A DNA stretch of 64,000 nt from NCBI GenBank assembly GCA_900104855.1, contig FNSS01000002.1, positions 310,001 through 374,000 of the forward strand. Reading direction: 5' to 3'. Position numbers and translations under genes: made by a program. Below, in pieces: positions 34,157-41,984 of the stretch (its first letter is position 1; each line of letters starts with the position of its first letter). Origin of the DNA: Rhizobiales bacterium GAS188. GTDB lineage: Bacteria; Pseudomonadota; Alphaproteobacteria; Rhizobiales; Beijerinckiaceae. The notes under the pieces are model-generated. The model was not told where the DNA came from. It was given only the letters and a program-made list of their open reading frames with translations, and did no database searches.

Positions 34157-34828
34157 ATGAACTCGATATCCACGGACGCCGATCGCGACACGGGGCCTCT
34201 CCTCGCCCTGGCTACCTATGGACGGTTGCGCGCCATGCTGCTCACGGGCGAGCTCGCGGGCGGCCAAGTGATGCAGGAACGCCGCCTCGCCGAGCAGCTC
34301 GGCTCGTCGCGCACGCCGGTGCGCGACGCGCTCGGCCGGTTGGAGGGCGAGGGGCTCGTCATCCGCAACGGCCGCTATCTCCTGGTTGCGACGGTATCGG
34401 TCGATGAGGTTCTGGAAATCCTCTCAGTCCGTCGTTCGCTCGAGGCCGATGCGGTGAGCGGCGCCACGGATCGATTCCCCCCGGCGCAGATCGAGGCGAT
34501 CCGTGCCGCCATATCGGGCATGGCCGATCCTTTCAGCGTCACCGACGCCGAGCACTGGGCCAATGACGACCTCCTGCATCTGTCGATCGCGGATGCTTCG
34601 GGCAATCGGCTGCTGGCGAGATTGATCCGCGACCTGCGCCAGCGCACGCGCATGTTCGGGCTGCGCCGCATCCCGAGCCGCTTCGAGGCCGGTAAGCGCG
34701 AGCATGTGGCGATCCTCGACGCCATCGCGGCTCGCCGAGCCGACCAGGCCGTCGCGCTGATGCAATCCCATATCGACCATGCGCGCGATGCGATCATCGC
34801 CAGCCTCACGAGGACGGCGCGCACATGA
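34157..34828 (+). CDS. GntR family transcriptional regulator, FCD subfamily
   Basis: This is a regulator of 223 residues. The N-terminal winged HTH has RRLAEQLGSSRTPVRDALGRLEGEGLV, the hallmark of GntR proteins. The FCD effector domain follows (VLEILSVRRSLEADAV, NDDLLHLSIADASGN, REHVAILDAIAARRADQAV) with the Asp/His residues that usually bind a metal. The start at 34157 gives a normal length. Its stop overlaps the next start (ATGA at 34825), so it is the first gene of the importer operon and probably responds to the imported or processed compound. Confidence 0.92.
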   Translation: MNSISTDADRDTGPLLALATYGRLRAMLLTGELAGGQVMQERRLAEQLGSSRTPVRDALGRLEGEGLVIRNGRYLLVATVSVDEVLEILSVRRSLEADAVSGATDRFPPAQIEAIRAAISGMADPFSVTDAEHWANDDLLHLSIADASGNRLLARLIRDLRQRTRMFGLRRIPSRFEAGKREHVAILDAIAARRADQAVALMQSHIDHARDAIIASLTRTART

Positions 34829-35535
34829 GCGGCAAGACGACAGGCAAGCTTCTCTATCTCGCGAACGGCCCGAAGAAGGTTTCTGTCGCTCGTCTCGATG
34901 AGCGCTTCGCGGGCTATGGCTTCGAGGTCGAAATCCGCTCAGCCTATGACGGCGATTTCCCCGACGATCTCGAAGACTATGCCGGCATCTTTCTCTCGGG
35001 CAGCCCGCATGCGGCCTTCGACGACATCCCCTTCATCCACCGCGAGCACGCGCTGATCCGGGACGCAGCCGCGCAAAGCATTCCCATGCTTGGCCTCTGC
35101 TTCGGGAGCCAGATCCTGGGGTCGGCGCTCTGCGGGCGTGACCAGGTTTTCCGCCGCGACAGCTGCGAGGTCGGCTACAAATGGCTCGCGACGCATGCTG
35201 CGGCGGCCGCCGATCCGGTCGCCAAGGACATCTTGCCGCGAGTCTACATGTTCATCTGGCACAATGACGAGGTGCGCGCCGCGCACGAGGACTTGCGCAT
35301 CCTCGCTTCGAGCGATGAGTGCCCCAACCAGATCTGGCGGTATCGCGACCGACCGATATGGGGCATCCAAGGTCATCCGGAGATTAACCGGACGCAGTCC
35401 CGCATCTGGTTTGAGGAGAACCGCGCCCGGCTCGAGAAGGACGGCGCCGTGATCGACGAGCTCAATCGCACTGCGGATGATGCGGAGCAGGCGAAGACGC
35501 TGCTCGGCAATTTCGCGGCGTTCTGCCTGGCATGA
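34825..35535 (+). CDS. Class I glutamine amidotransferase-like protein
   Basis: This stand-alone class I GATase domain protein has 236 residues. The nucleophile elbow GLCFGSQ carries the catalytic Cys near residue 92. GIQGHPEI carries the catalytic His, and the Glu two residues later completes the triad. Preceding landmarks are AGIFLSGSPHAAFDD and IWHNDEV. No synthetase partner is adjacent, so it may act as a gamma-glutamyl hydrolase of the PuuD or GuaA-like kind on the imported amine. This is inferred from its place between the GntR regulator and the binding protein. Confidence 0.87.
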   Translation: MSGKTTGKLLYLANGPKKVSVARLDERFAGYGFEVEIRSAYDGDFPDDLEDYAGIFLSGSPHAAFDDIPFIHREHALIRDAAAQSIPMLGLCFGSQILGSALCGRDQVFRRDSCEVGYKWLATHAAAAADPVAKDILPRVYMFIWHNDEVRAAHEDLRILASSDECPNQIWRYRDRPIWGIQGHPEINRTQSRIWFEENRARLEKDGAVIDELNRTADDAEQAKTLLGNFAAFCLA

Positions 35536-35573
35536 CGGCGGCGACGATGCGCAACACCCCACAGGAGGGCACC

Positions 35574-36620
35574 ATGATCAAGACCTTACGAGTGCTGGCT
35601 CTCGCGGCCGCGATGGTCGGCCTGCCGGCCGCGGCGCAAGCCGAGGAACTCGTCTTCTCGAGCTGGGGCGGCGCCTATCAGGACGCCATCCGCAAGGCCT
35701 GGATCGAACCCTTCACCAAGGAGACGAAGATCGCGGTCACCGAGGATACGGGTCCCGAGCTCGCCAAGGTCAAGGCCATGGTCGACACCAAATCAGTGGC
35801 CTGGGACATCGTGACCGCCGGCGGATCGGGGCTGATGCTCGGCGCGAAACAAGGGCTCTTCGAGAAGATCACCGACGACATGGTGGATCAGAGCCATGTG
35901 TTCCCCGGCGCCCGCAGCGACTACGGTGTGCCCTCGGAGATCTTCTCGACGCTGATCGGCTATTCGACCAAGGCTTTCCCGCCGAGCGGCCCGCATCCGG
36001 CGAGCTTCGCGGATTTCTGGGACGTGCAGAAATTCCCTGGCAATCGCTCCCTTCCTGACAAGCCGTCGACCGTGCTCGAGGCCGCCCTCCTCGCCGACGG
36101 GGTGAAGCCCAACGAGGTCTACCCTGCGCTCTCCACCCCTGCCGGCATGGAGCGGGCGCTGAACAAGATCCGCGCGCTGCGCCCGAACGTCGCTATCTGG
36201 TGGAACAGCGGCGCGCAGCCGGTGCAGGCCGTAGGCAGCGGCGACGCCGTCATGGCGCTCGGCTGGAACGGCCGCTTCCAGGCCGGCATGGACGAGGGCC
36301 TGCCGATCGCCATGGCCTGGGAGCAGAGCGTGCCGCAGGTCGGCTATTTCATGATCGTCAAGGGTGCGCCCAACAAGGAGGCGGCGGTGAAGTTCCTGCG
36401 CTTCATCGAGACGCCGCAGGCACAGTCGCGCTTCAGCCAATACGTCGCCTATGGCCCGACCCGGCCCGACGCCCTGCCGCTGATCGACGCCAAGCGCCTG
36501 GAGCGTCTGCCCTCGACTGCTGAGCGGCTGGAGAACGCGCTCTTCATGGACGTCAAGTGGTGGGCCGAGCACGGCCAGGAGGCCAATGAGAAATACACGG
36601 CCGTGATGCAGGGCAATTGA
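35574..36620 (+). CDS. potD-like: Extracellular solute-binding protein, polyamine/PotD type
   Basis: This is a periplasmic binding protein of 348 residues with a Sec signal peptide (MIKTLRVLALAAAMVGLPAA, cleavage after AQA). CAGGAGGG lies a few bases before the ATG at 35574; an earlier in-frame start at 35532 is less likely because it would bury the signal peptide. LVFSSWGGAYQDAIRKAWI, VDTKSVAWDIVTAGG and IWWNSGAQPVQAV match the spermidine/putrescine group. It is clearly related to the binding protein at 4969-6162, which uses the Tat route instead. Its stop overlaps the next start (TGATG). Confidence 0.92.
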   Translation: MIKTLRVLALAAAMVGLPAAAQAEELVFSSWGGAYQDAIRKAWIEPFTKETKIAVTEDTGPELAKVKAMVDTKSVAWDIVTAGGSGLMLGAKQGLFEKITDDMVDQSHVFPGARSDYGVPSEIFSTLIGYSTKAFPPSGPHPASFADFWDVQKFPGNRSLPDKPSTVLEAALLADGVKPNEVYPALSTPAGMERALNKIRALRPNVAIWWNSGAQPVQAVGSGDAVMALGWNGRFQAGMDEGLPIAMAWEQSVPQVGYFMIVKGAPNKEAAVKFLRFIETPQAQSRFSQYVAYGPTRPDALPLIDAKRLERLPSTAERLENALFMDVKWWAEHGQEANEKYTAVMQGN

Positions 36621-37750
36621 TGGCCGAGATCGCTCATTGGTTCGCGCGGGAGGAATATCTCGCGCGCCTCCAACGCGTACAGGCGGGAATGGCGACATCC
36701 GGTTACGATGCGCTGCTCGCCTTTCTCCCGGAGACGGTCACCTATCTGACGGGCTTTTTCACCCGCGGCTATTCGAGTTTTCAATTCGCCATCATCCCCG
36801 CCGCCGGCGATCCGGTGGTGGTCTGCCGCGATGTCGAGGAATATTATCTCGACGCCAGCTGCGTTTTTCCGGGGCGGGAGTTGTGGACGGATTCCGACGA
36901 TCCCTTGCAGGTCGCGGCGGGGGCGATCCGCGGAGCTCTGGGCATGAAGGCTCGGGTCGCTGCCGAATTTTCGGCCTGGCCGCTCAATGCCGCTCGCTTC
37001 CTGGCGCTGCAGGCCCGCCTGCCCGGGCTGCAATGGCATGACGAGAGCCAACTCGTCACGCGCCTGCGCTTCATCAAATCGCCGGCCGAGACCGCCTATC
37101 AGCGTCGCGCCGCCCGCGCCGCCGAAGCCGGGATGGAGGCCGCTGTCGCTTCCGCCAAGGAGGGCGCGAGCGAGCGCGAGATGGCGGCTTGTGTCTGCGC
37201 CGCGATGATCCGTGCCGGCAGCGATCTGCCGGGACCCGGCGTCCTCTCCTCCGGCGAGCGCGCCTTCCATCTGCATGGCGGCTATTCTGACCGCATCCTT
37301 CGGCGAGGCGACATCGTACAGATGGAATGCACGCCCAATGTCCGCCACTACCATGCCCGCTTCATGCGTCCGATGAAGGTCGCGCGGGCCACCGACGACG
37401 ATCATCGCGCGGTGGAGCGGCTCATCGCCATCCAGGACGAGGCGATTGCGGCGGTGGCGCCGGGCGTCAGGGCCGAGGTCCCCGACCGCATCTACCGCGA
37501 GGGCGTGCTGTCGGCGGGACTGCGCGACAGCTACACCAACAAGACCTTCTACTCGGTCGGGCTGATGCTGCAGCCGAATGGCGGCGAGCCCCTGGAGGCC
37601 GCGCCGGGCTGCGACTGGTCCTTCGCACCCGGCATGACCTTCCACACCTATGTGCTGGCGCGCGGCTTCGGCATGTCGGAGACCATCACCATCACCGAAA
37701 CCGGCGTCGAGCGCCTCACCCATTTTCCGCGCCGGCTCTTCGTGACCTGA
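36620..37750 (+). CDS. M24 family (creatinase / ectoine hydrolase-like) protein
   Basis: This second pita-bread-fold protein has 376 residues. The N-domain has LPETVTYLTGFFTRGYSSFQ, and the C-domain starts near RLRFIKSPAETAYQRRAAR. Where metallopeptidases carry Asp ligands it has VQMECTPNVRHYHARFMR, and the HxxGHG-like region reads KTFYSVGLMLQ. So, like its counterpart at 6325, it appears to lack the metal site and to fit the creatinase/ectoine-hydrolase branch. Translationally coupled to the binding protein, it probably acts on the imported compound in the cytoplasm. Confidence 0.85.
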   Translation: MAEIAHWFAREEYLARLQRVQAGMATSGYDALLAFLPETVTYLTGFFTRGYSSFQFAIIPAAGDPVVVCRDVEEYYLDASCVFPGRELWTDSDDPLQVAAGAIRGALGMKARVAAEFSAWPLNAARFLALQARLPGLQWHDESQLVTRLRFIKSPAETAYQRRAARAAEAGMEAAVASAKEGASEREMAACVCAAMIRAGSDLPGPGVLSSGERAFHLHGGYSDRILRRGDIVQMECTPNVRHYHARFMRPMKVARATDDDHRAVERLIAIQDEAIAAVAPGVRAEVPDRIYREGVLSAGLRDSYTNKTFYSVGLMLQPNGGEPLEAAPGCDWSFAPGMTFHTYVLARGFGMSETITITETGVERLTHFPRRLFVT

Positions 37751-37754
37751 GCCG

Positions 37755-39410
37755 ATGGGCGCGCAACCGCGATGGCTGAAGCTCGCTGCGCTGCCGCTCG
37801 CCCTCTACCTCCTCGCGCTGTTTGTCGTGCCGGTCGCCGACCTCCTGCGCCTGAGCTTTGGCGGCGACGCGGGGTTGTTCGGCAATTATCTGCGCATCTG
37901 GGAGGTGCCAGCCTACCGAACCGCGCTGGTGACCACCTTCGAGATTGCCGCCATGGTCACGGTCATCTCGGTCGTCATGAGCTATCCCATTGCCTATCTG
38001 ATGGCGTCAGTCCGGCCGCGACTCGCCAAGGTGCTGGCGTTATGCGTGCTCCTGCCCTTCTGGACGAGTGCGCTGGTGCGCACCACGGCCTGGATCATCC
38101 TCCTGCAGCGCAACGGCGTCCTGAACTCGCTGCTGGTCGGCTCCGGCCTGATCCGGGAGCCCATCGCCTTCGTCTACAACCTGCCCGGCGTGCTGATCGG
38201 CATGAGCCATGTGCTGATGCCTTTCGTGGTGCTGCCCCTCTACGGCGCCTTTCGCGGCATCGACCAGAGCGTCGTGCAGGCCGCCGAAACCCTAGGCGCC
38301 GGGCCGCTGGCGCTATGCCGGCGCATCTTCCTGCCGCTCACCGCGCCGGGCGTGCTCGCGGGCGCCACCATCGTATTCATGAGTGCGCTGGGCTACTACG
38401 TGACGCCGGCGCTCATGGGTGGGGCGGCGCAGACCATGATAGCCCAGATGATCGCCTTCAACGTCAATACACAGCTCAATTGGGGGCTCGCAGCCGCCAT
38501 GTCGGTGGTGGTGCTCGTGGTGACGCTCATCCTATTCGCCTTGTTCCAGACGATATTTGGCCTCGACCGGCTCCTGGGAGCGGGCGGGGGAGGCGGCGCG
38601 GCCGGCGCGCCGCGGGAGATTGGCGCGCAGCGGCGCTCGCCGGCCGGGTGGGCGGTTGCGGCGGCGGGCCTGCTGGTGATGCTGTTCCTCCTGGCGCCGA
38701 TCATCGTCGTCTTCCCGATGAGCCTTGGCTCCTCGCCCTTCCTCGCCTTCCCGCCGAGGGACTGGTCGCTGCGCTGGTATCAAGAGTTCTTCACGCGGCC
38801 GCAATGGCTGGCCTCGGTGTGGAATTCGCTCGAAGTCGCGCTGATTGCCGTCGCCGGCTCGACCGTCCTGGGCACGGCTGCCTCGCTTGGCCTGAGCCGG
38901 CTCGGCGGGCGTCTCGCAAGGCCTCTCGAGGCCTTCTTCGTGTTGCCGATGATCATGCCAGCGATCATCCTGGGCGTCGGGCTCTACTACACGCTCGCAC
39001 CCTTCGGGTTGATCAACTCACCCTGGGCGCTGGCGCTCGGCCATATCGTGCTCGCCGCGCCCTTCGTGGTGCTCACGGTGCGCGCCGCGCTCGGCGGCTT
39101 CGACCGCAATCTCGAGCTCGCAGCGCTTGGGCTCGGCGCCTCCTGGCTCACCATGTTCCGCCGGGTCATGCTGCCTGTGATCGCGCCGGGCATCGCGGCG
39201 GGCGCGGTCTTCGCCTTCATCACCAGCTTCGACGACGTGGTGCTCGCCATCTTCCTGACCAATGTGCGCAGCCGCACCCTGCCGAAGCTGATGTACGAAG
39301 GCGTGGCGCATGAAATCAACCCGACGATCACCGCCGTCGCCGCGCTGATCGTGCTTCTGACCTGTGGGATCTTGATGGTGAATCTGTTGCTGCAGCGGAA
39401 GCCCGCATGA
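37755..39410 (+). CDS. potBC-like: Fused ABC permease (PotB-PotC fusion)
   Basis: This single 551-residue protein contains both permease subunits. Residues about 1-275 are PotB-like, with EAA loop TLGAGPLALCRRIFLP. Residues 276-300 are a glycine-rich cytoplasmic linker (GAGGGGGAAGAPREIG). Residues about 305-551 are PotC-like (FLAFPPRDWSLRWYQEFF, EAA loop GLGASWLTMFRRVMLP, FITSFDDVVLAIFLTN). The first importer has the same two subunits as separate genes (3028 and 3888). A fusion fixes 1:1 stoichiometry. The stop overlaps the ATPase start (ATGA at 39407). Confidence 0.93.
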   Translation: MGAQPRWLKLAALPLALYLLALFVVPVADLLRLSFGGDAGLFGNYLRIWEVPAYRTALVTTFEIAAMVTVISVVMSYPIAYLMASVRPRLAKVLALCVLLPFWTSALVRTTAWIILLQRNGVLNSLLVGSGLIREPIAFVYNLPGVLIGMSHVLMPFVVLPLYGAFRGIDQSVVQAAETLGAGPLALCRRIFLPLTAPGVLAGATIVFMSALGYYVTPALMGGAAQTMIAQMIAFNVNTQLNWGLAAAMSVVVLVVTLILFALFQTIFGLDRLLGAGGGGGAAGAPREIGAQRRSPAGWAVAAAGLLVMLFLLAPIIVVFPMSLGSSPFLAFPPRDWSLRWYQEFFTRPQWLASVWNSLEVALIAVAGSTVLGTAASLGLSRLGGRLARPLEAFFVLPMIMPAIILGVGLYYTLAPFGLINSPWALALGHIVLAAPFVVLTVRAALGGFDRNLELAALGLGASWLTMFRRVMLPVIAPGIAAGAVFAFITSFDDVVLAIFLTNVRSRTLPKLMYEGVAHEINPTITAVAALIVLLTCGILMVNLLLQRKPA

Positions 39411-40420
39411 CCGAAGGGTCGGCGCTCCACAAGCCGGCGCGCGGCAAGTCTGTGCGGCTCGAGCAGGTATCGAAATCCTATGGCGCCGCTCAGGTGCTGC
39501 GCGATTTCAGCCTTGAGGTTCCGGCAGGCTCGTTCTGCACTCTGCTCGGGGCCTCCGGCTCCGGCAAGACGACGCTGCTCAAGCTGATTGCCGGCTTCGA
39601 AGCCCTGGGCGGCGGCAGCATCCATATCGGCGAGCGCGATGTCGGTCATGTGCCGGTGGCCAAGCGCAATATCGGCATGGTCTTCCAGAATTACGCGCTG
39701 TTCCCGCATATGTCGGTTTCCGCCAACATCGCCTTCGGGCTCGAAATGCGCCGCCTGGCGCGCGCCGAGGTGCGCCGGCGGATGAGCGAGGCGCTCGCCC
39801 TGGTCGGCCTTGAGGAGTTCGGCGACCGTTACCCCCGCCAGCTATCGGGCGGCCAGCAACAGCGCGTGGCGCTCGCCCGCGCGTTGGTGATCAGCCCCGA
39901 CATCCTGCTCATGGACGAGCCGCTCGGCGCGCTCGACAAGAATCTCCGCCAGGGATTGCAGCTTCAGCTCAAGGAGCTCCAGGCGAGGCTCGGCGTGACC
40001 ATTATCTTCGTCACGCATGACCAGGAAGAGGCGCTCAATCTGTCGGATCGGATCGTGGTGCTGAACAAAGGGCAGATCGAGCAGGAAGGAACGCCCAAGG
40101 ACCTTTATCTGCGTCCGGTGAACCGGTTCGTGGCGTCGTTCCTTGGGGAATGCAATTGTCTGCAAGTCGAGGGTCGCTCGCACGGCGTGCGCCCGGAGAA
40201 GCTGCGGATCGGGCCGGCTGCCGACTGTGCCACGTATCGGCTCGAAGGGGTGGTGACCGACGTCACCTTCCTCGGCAACGCCATCCGCATCGGGGTGAGG
40301 CATCGCGACGCGCGGATCGTCGCCTCGGTCCCGGTCGACGACCTCAGCGGCGCCACAGTGCCCGGCCAGACGGTGCAGCTCGGCTATGCCGCGAGCGATG
40401 CGATGATTTTCCGAGACTAA
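39407..40420 (+). CDS. potA-like: ABC transporter ATP-binding protein, PotA type
   Basis: This is an ATPase of 337 residues and the last gene of the second importer operon. It has Walker [10 protein letters not shown] at 48-56, the Q-loop FQNYALFP, signature LSGGQQQR at 146-153 and Walker B LLMDEP at 167-172. VTHDQ carries the switch His. A shortened TOBE region follows from residue 260 ([10 protein letters not shown]). It is co-linear and coupled with the fused permease. The substrate is expected to be the same class as for the first importer. Confidence 0.93.
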   Translation: MTEGSALHKPARGKSVRLEQVSKSYGAAQVLRDFSLEVPAGSFCTLLGASGSGKTTLLKLIAGFEALGGGSIHIGERDVGHVPVAKRNIGMVFQNYALFPHMSVSANIAFGLEMRRLARAEVRRRMSEALALVGLEEFGDRYPRQLSGGQQQRVALARALVISPDILLMDEPLGALDKNLRQGLQLQLKELQARLGVTIIFVTHDQEEALNLSDRIVVLNKGQIEQEGTPKDLYLRPVNRFVASFLGECNCLQVEGRSHGVRPEKLRIGPAADCATYRLEGVVTDVTFLGNAIRIGVRHRDARIVASVPVDDLSGATVPGQTVQLGYAASDAMIFRD

Positions 40421-40618
40421 CCGCCTTGGCATTCACCTCGCGATTTTCTCCGAATCGCGCCTCTCGCTACTGGCTAGCGGGAAAAGACGCTCGAGGCGCT
40501 GCTTACCCGGACCAGCTACGCCGCCTTCGATGGGATGCCTAATCGACGGGCCGGCAGAGCTCGTCACGCGCGAACCAATGATCGACGTGTCCTTGGTGAG
40601 CGATCCTTGATGCTTCGC

Positions 40619-40701
40619 CACCGCGTAGCTCAGGAGCTCAGAGGAAGAGCACAACCTTGCCAAGGTTGGGGTCGTGGGTTCGAATCCCATCGCCCGCTCC
40701 A
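40619..40701 (+). tRNA. tRNA-Gly(GCC), damaged 5' half (probable pseudo-tRNA or att scar)
   Basis: The 3' two thirds form a perfect tRNA-Gly: anticodon stem CAACC/GGTTG around TTGCCAA (anticodon GCC), T-arm GTGGG TTCGAAT CCCAT, acceptor strand CGCCCGC and encoded TCCA. The 5' side is wrong. The first four acceptor bases (CACC at 40619-40622) do not pair with the 3' strand, and the D-arm contains an 8-base duplication (AGCTCAGG AGCTCAGA). A functional acceptor stem cannot form as written. This is what recombination of an integrating element at a tRNA could leave. Confidence 0.7.
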
Positions 40702-40730
40702 AATTTCCTTATGAAAATCAGCTGATTAGA

Positions 40731-40753
40731 ACGGCCCGTCAGGGCCGTTTTTT
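40731..40753 (+). terminator. Intrinsic terminator after tRNA-Gly
   Basis: ACGGCCC (40731-40737) pairs with GGGCCGT (40742-40748) across GTCA and is followed by six T. It lies 29 bases after the tRNA 3' end. Confidence 0.85.
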
Positions 40754-41269
40754 GCTTCCCCGACCAATTCGAAGAAATCGGGGAAGCATGGGGGACAGCG
40801 GAATGCAAGCCTTGTCGCGGACCCGGCGGCATACGTCGGTGCGGTGCCAACCTGCGCCGATTGACCAAGACTTCTAACTTGCCCGTTGCCCGCTAGCAAT
40901 TTCATGACGCGGTGCGTGCCCCAACAATTCGCGCGATACCCATGATCAGCGCGATCCCCGCTGATCTGCAAGCAGATGCCATTCTCATGTTGGGTAGAAT
41001 CGGCGCGCTCCCCCGAACTCGGGCGCGCTATCGAGCGCTACCGCCTTTCCCCACACCGCTCAGAAGTACGCTATCGCTTCCGATCTTGTGCGTGAGGGCT
41101 TTTTGGGAACTTTTGGCGCGGCCAGAGTTCGAGGCCTTCCCGGCTCTCCGGGATCGGCGAAAACCCGGACTATGAATTCTCCGACCCACTCCTCCCCAAC
41201 AAGCAAGGCCGCGCAAAAATACGCCGCAGCGCGACGCGACACGGCAACGCGCTACGACCGCTGGAATTG
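40754..41269. other. Gene-poor accessory DNA
   Basis: About 515 bases contain no recognisable gene on either strand. Short frames are low-complexity or end without features. It separates the damaged tRNA from an AbiEi-like fragment. Confidence 0.4.
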
Positions 41270-41401
41270 AAGCAGCCGTCCCTGAGAGCCAAGGTCGTCA
41301 CCTTCGCCCGGGAGCGAGGCGTGGTCGGCACGTCAGAACTCAATGCCATTGGTATGTGCGCGGAGGGTCTCCTGACGAGAACTAGCCGTGGCCTCTATTG
41401 A
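41270..41401 (+). pseudogene. AbiEi-type antitoxin N-terminal fragment
   Basis: After a stop at 41268-41270 the frame reads LRAKVVTFARERGVVGTSEL, then NAIGMC, then EGLLTRTSRGLY and a stop at 41401. This resembles the N-terminal winged-helix of AbiEi (type IV antitoxin) proteins, which ends in a LL.R..RGLY motif. About eight residues are missing in the middle, there is no start codon and the rest of the protein is absent. It is a small relic of a defence or toxin-antitoxin gene. Confidence 0.4.
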
Positions 41402-41564
41402 GCTGCACCGACTTCAATAAACGACGGGCTCCGCCGGAACTCTGGGAACCGGTGAGGCCCTGCCGCGGGGGGCGGCTGGGATAAGCAACCCTACGCAGCT
41501 GCCGCAAACCTAGCAGGGAACGCGCCCGTTCTCCTTGGCATTCCGAGGCGATCTCGGCCAAGGC

Positions 41565-41610
41565 ACGACAGGCCCCGCCGGCGCGCAAACATCGGCGAGG
41601 CCCTGGCTAC
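41565..41610 (+). repeat. REP-like hairpin, copy 5
   Basis: CACGACAGGCCCCGCCGG and CGGCGAGGCCCTGGCTAC enclose the spacer CGCGCAAACAT, almost identical to copy 1. The flanks (CATTCCGAGG upstream, CATGGGGGGCAAATCGGCCG downstream) match those of copy 4, 22 kb away. Confidence 0.65.
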
Positions 41611-41740
41611 GGCTGACATGGGGGGCAAATCGGCCGCGGCCAACTCCTCAATACCATGAGCGTCACGAGCCCCTCATGGGCTGGAAGCTAGAATTTCGCA
41701 GGGCGGAGTGGCCGCCGGCCTTTCGGATCTGACCCAACTC

Positions 41741-41771
41741 AGCCCCGCCTCGAAAAAAGCGGGGCTTCTTT
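41741..41771 (+). terminator. Intrinsic terminator-like hairpin
   Basis: AGCCCCGC (41741-41748) pairs with GCGGGGCT (41759-41766) around CTCGAAAAAA and is followed by TCTTTG. It is the third copy of the hairpin found at 18863 and 20106. No gene is seen directly upstream. Confidence 0.6.
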
Positions 41772-41867
41772 GATTGAGTCGGGGTGCTCTTGCCAAATTG
41801 GGCACGTGGCCTAATTTAAGGCATCAAGGAGCACTGAGATCGCCACAAATTGCAGGGAGGCCAAGCG

Positions 41868-41984
41868 ATGTCGTTTTACGATCATCCTCGTGCCGGCCGG
41901 CCGGATTGGCGCAAATACGCTTTCGCCCTGACCTTTGCATCAGCCGCCGTTGTTGCAGCGCTGATCGAGCGCTGGCTGACGTAG
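41868..41984 (+). CDS. Small single-span membrane protein, 38 residues
   Basis: The ATG at 41868 has GGGAGG eight bases upstream. The product starts MSFYDHPRAGRPDWRKY, then has one hydrophobic helix (AFALTFASAAVVAALIE) and ends RWLT. The arginine-rich N-terminus before the helix suggests N-in topology. Nothing in the sequence reveals its role. The strong ribosome site and clean amphipathic layout are the reasons for calling it. Confidence 0.55.
   Translation: MSFYDHPRAGRPDWRKYAFALTFASAAVVAALIERWLT

Noticed and set aside
35793-37723. Long minus-strand frames opposite the second importer operon
   Set aside because: They overlap each other and the well-supported plus-strand binding protein and M24 genes; none has a ribosome site or family pattern.
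40619-40701. Fully functional tRNA-Gly
   Set aside because: The acceptor stem cannot pair at its first four positions, and the D-arm carries an 8-base insertion.
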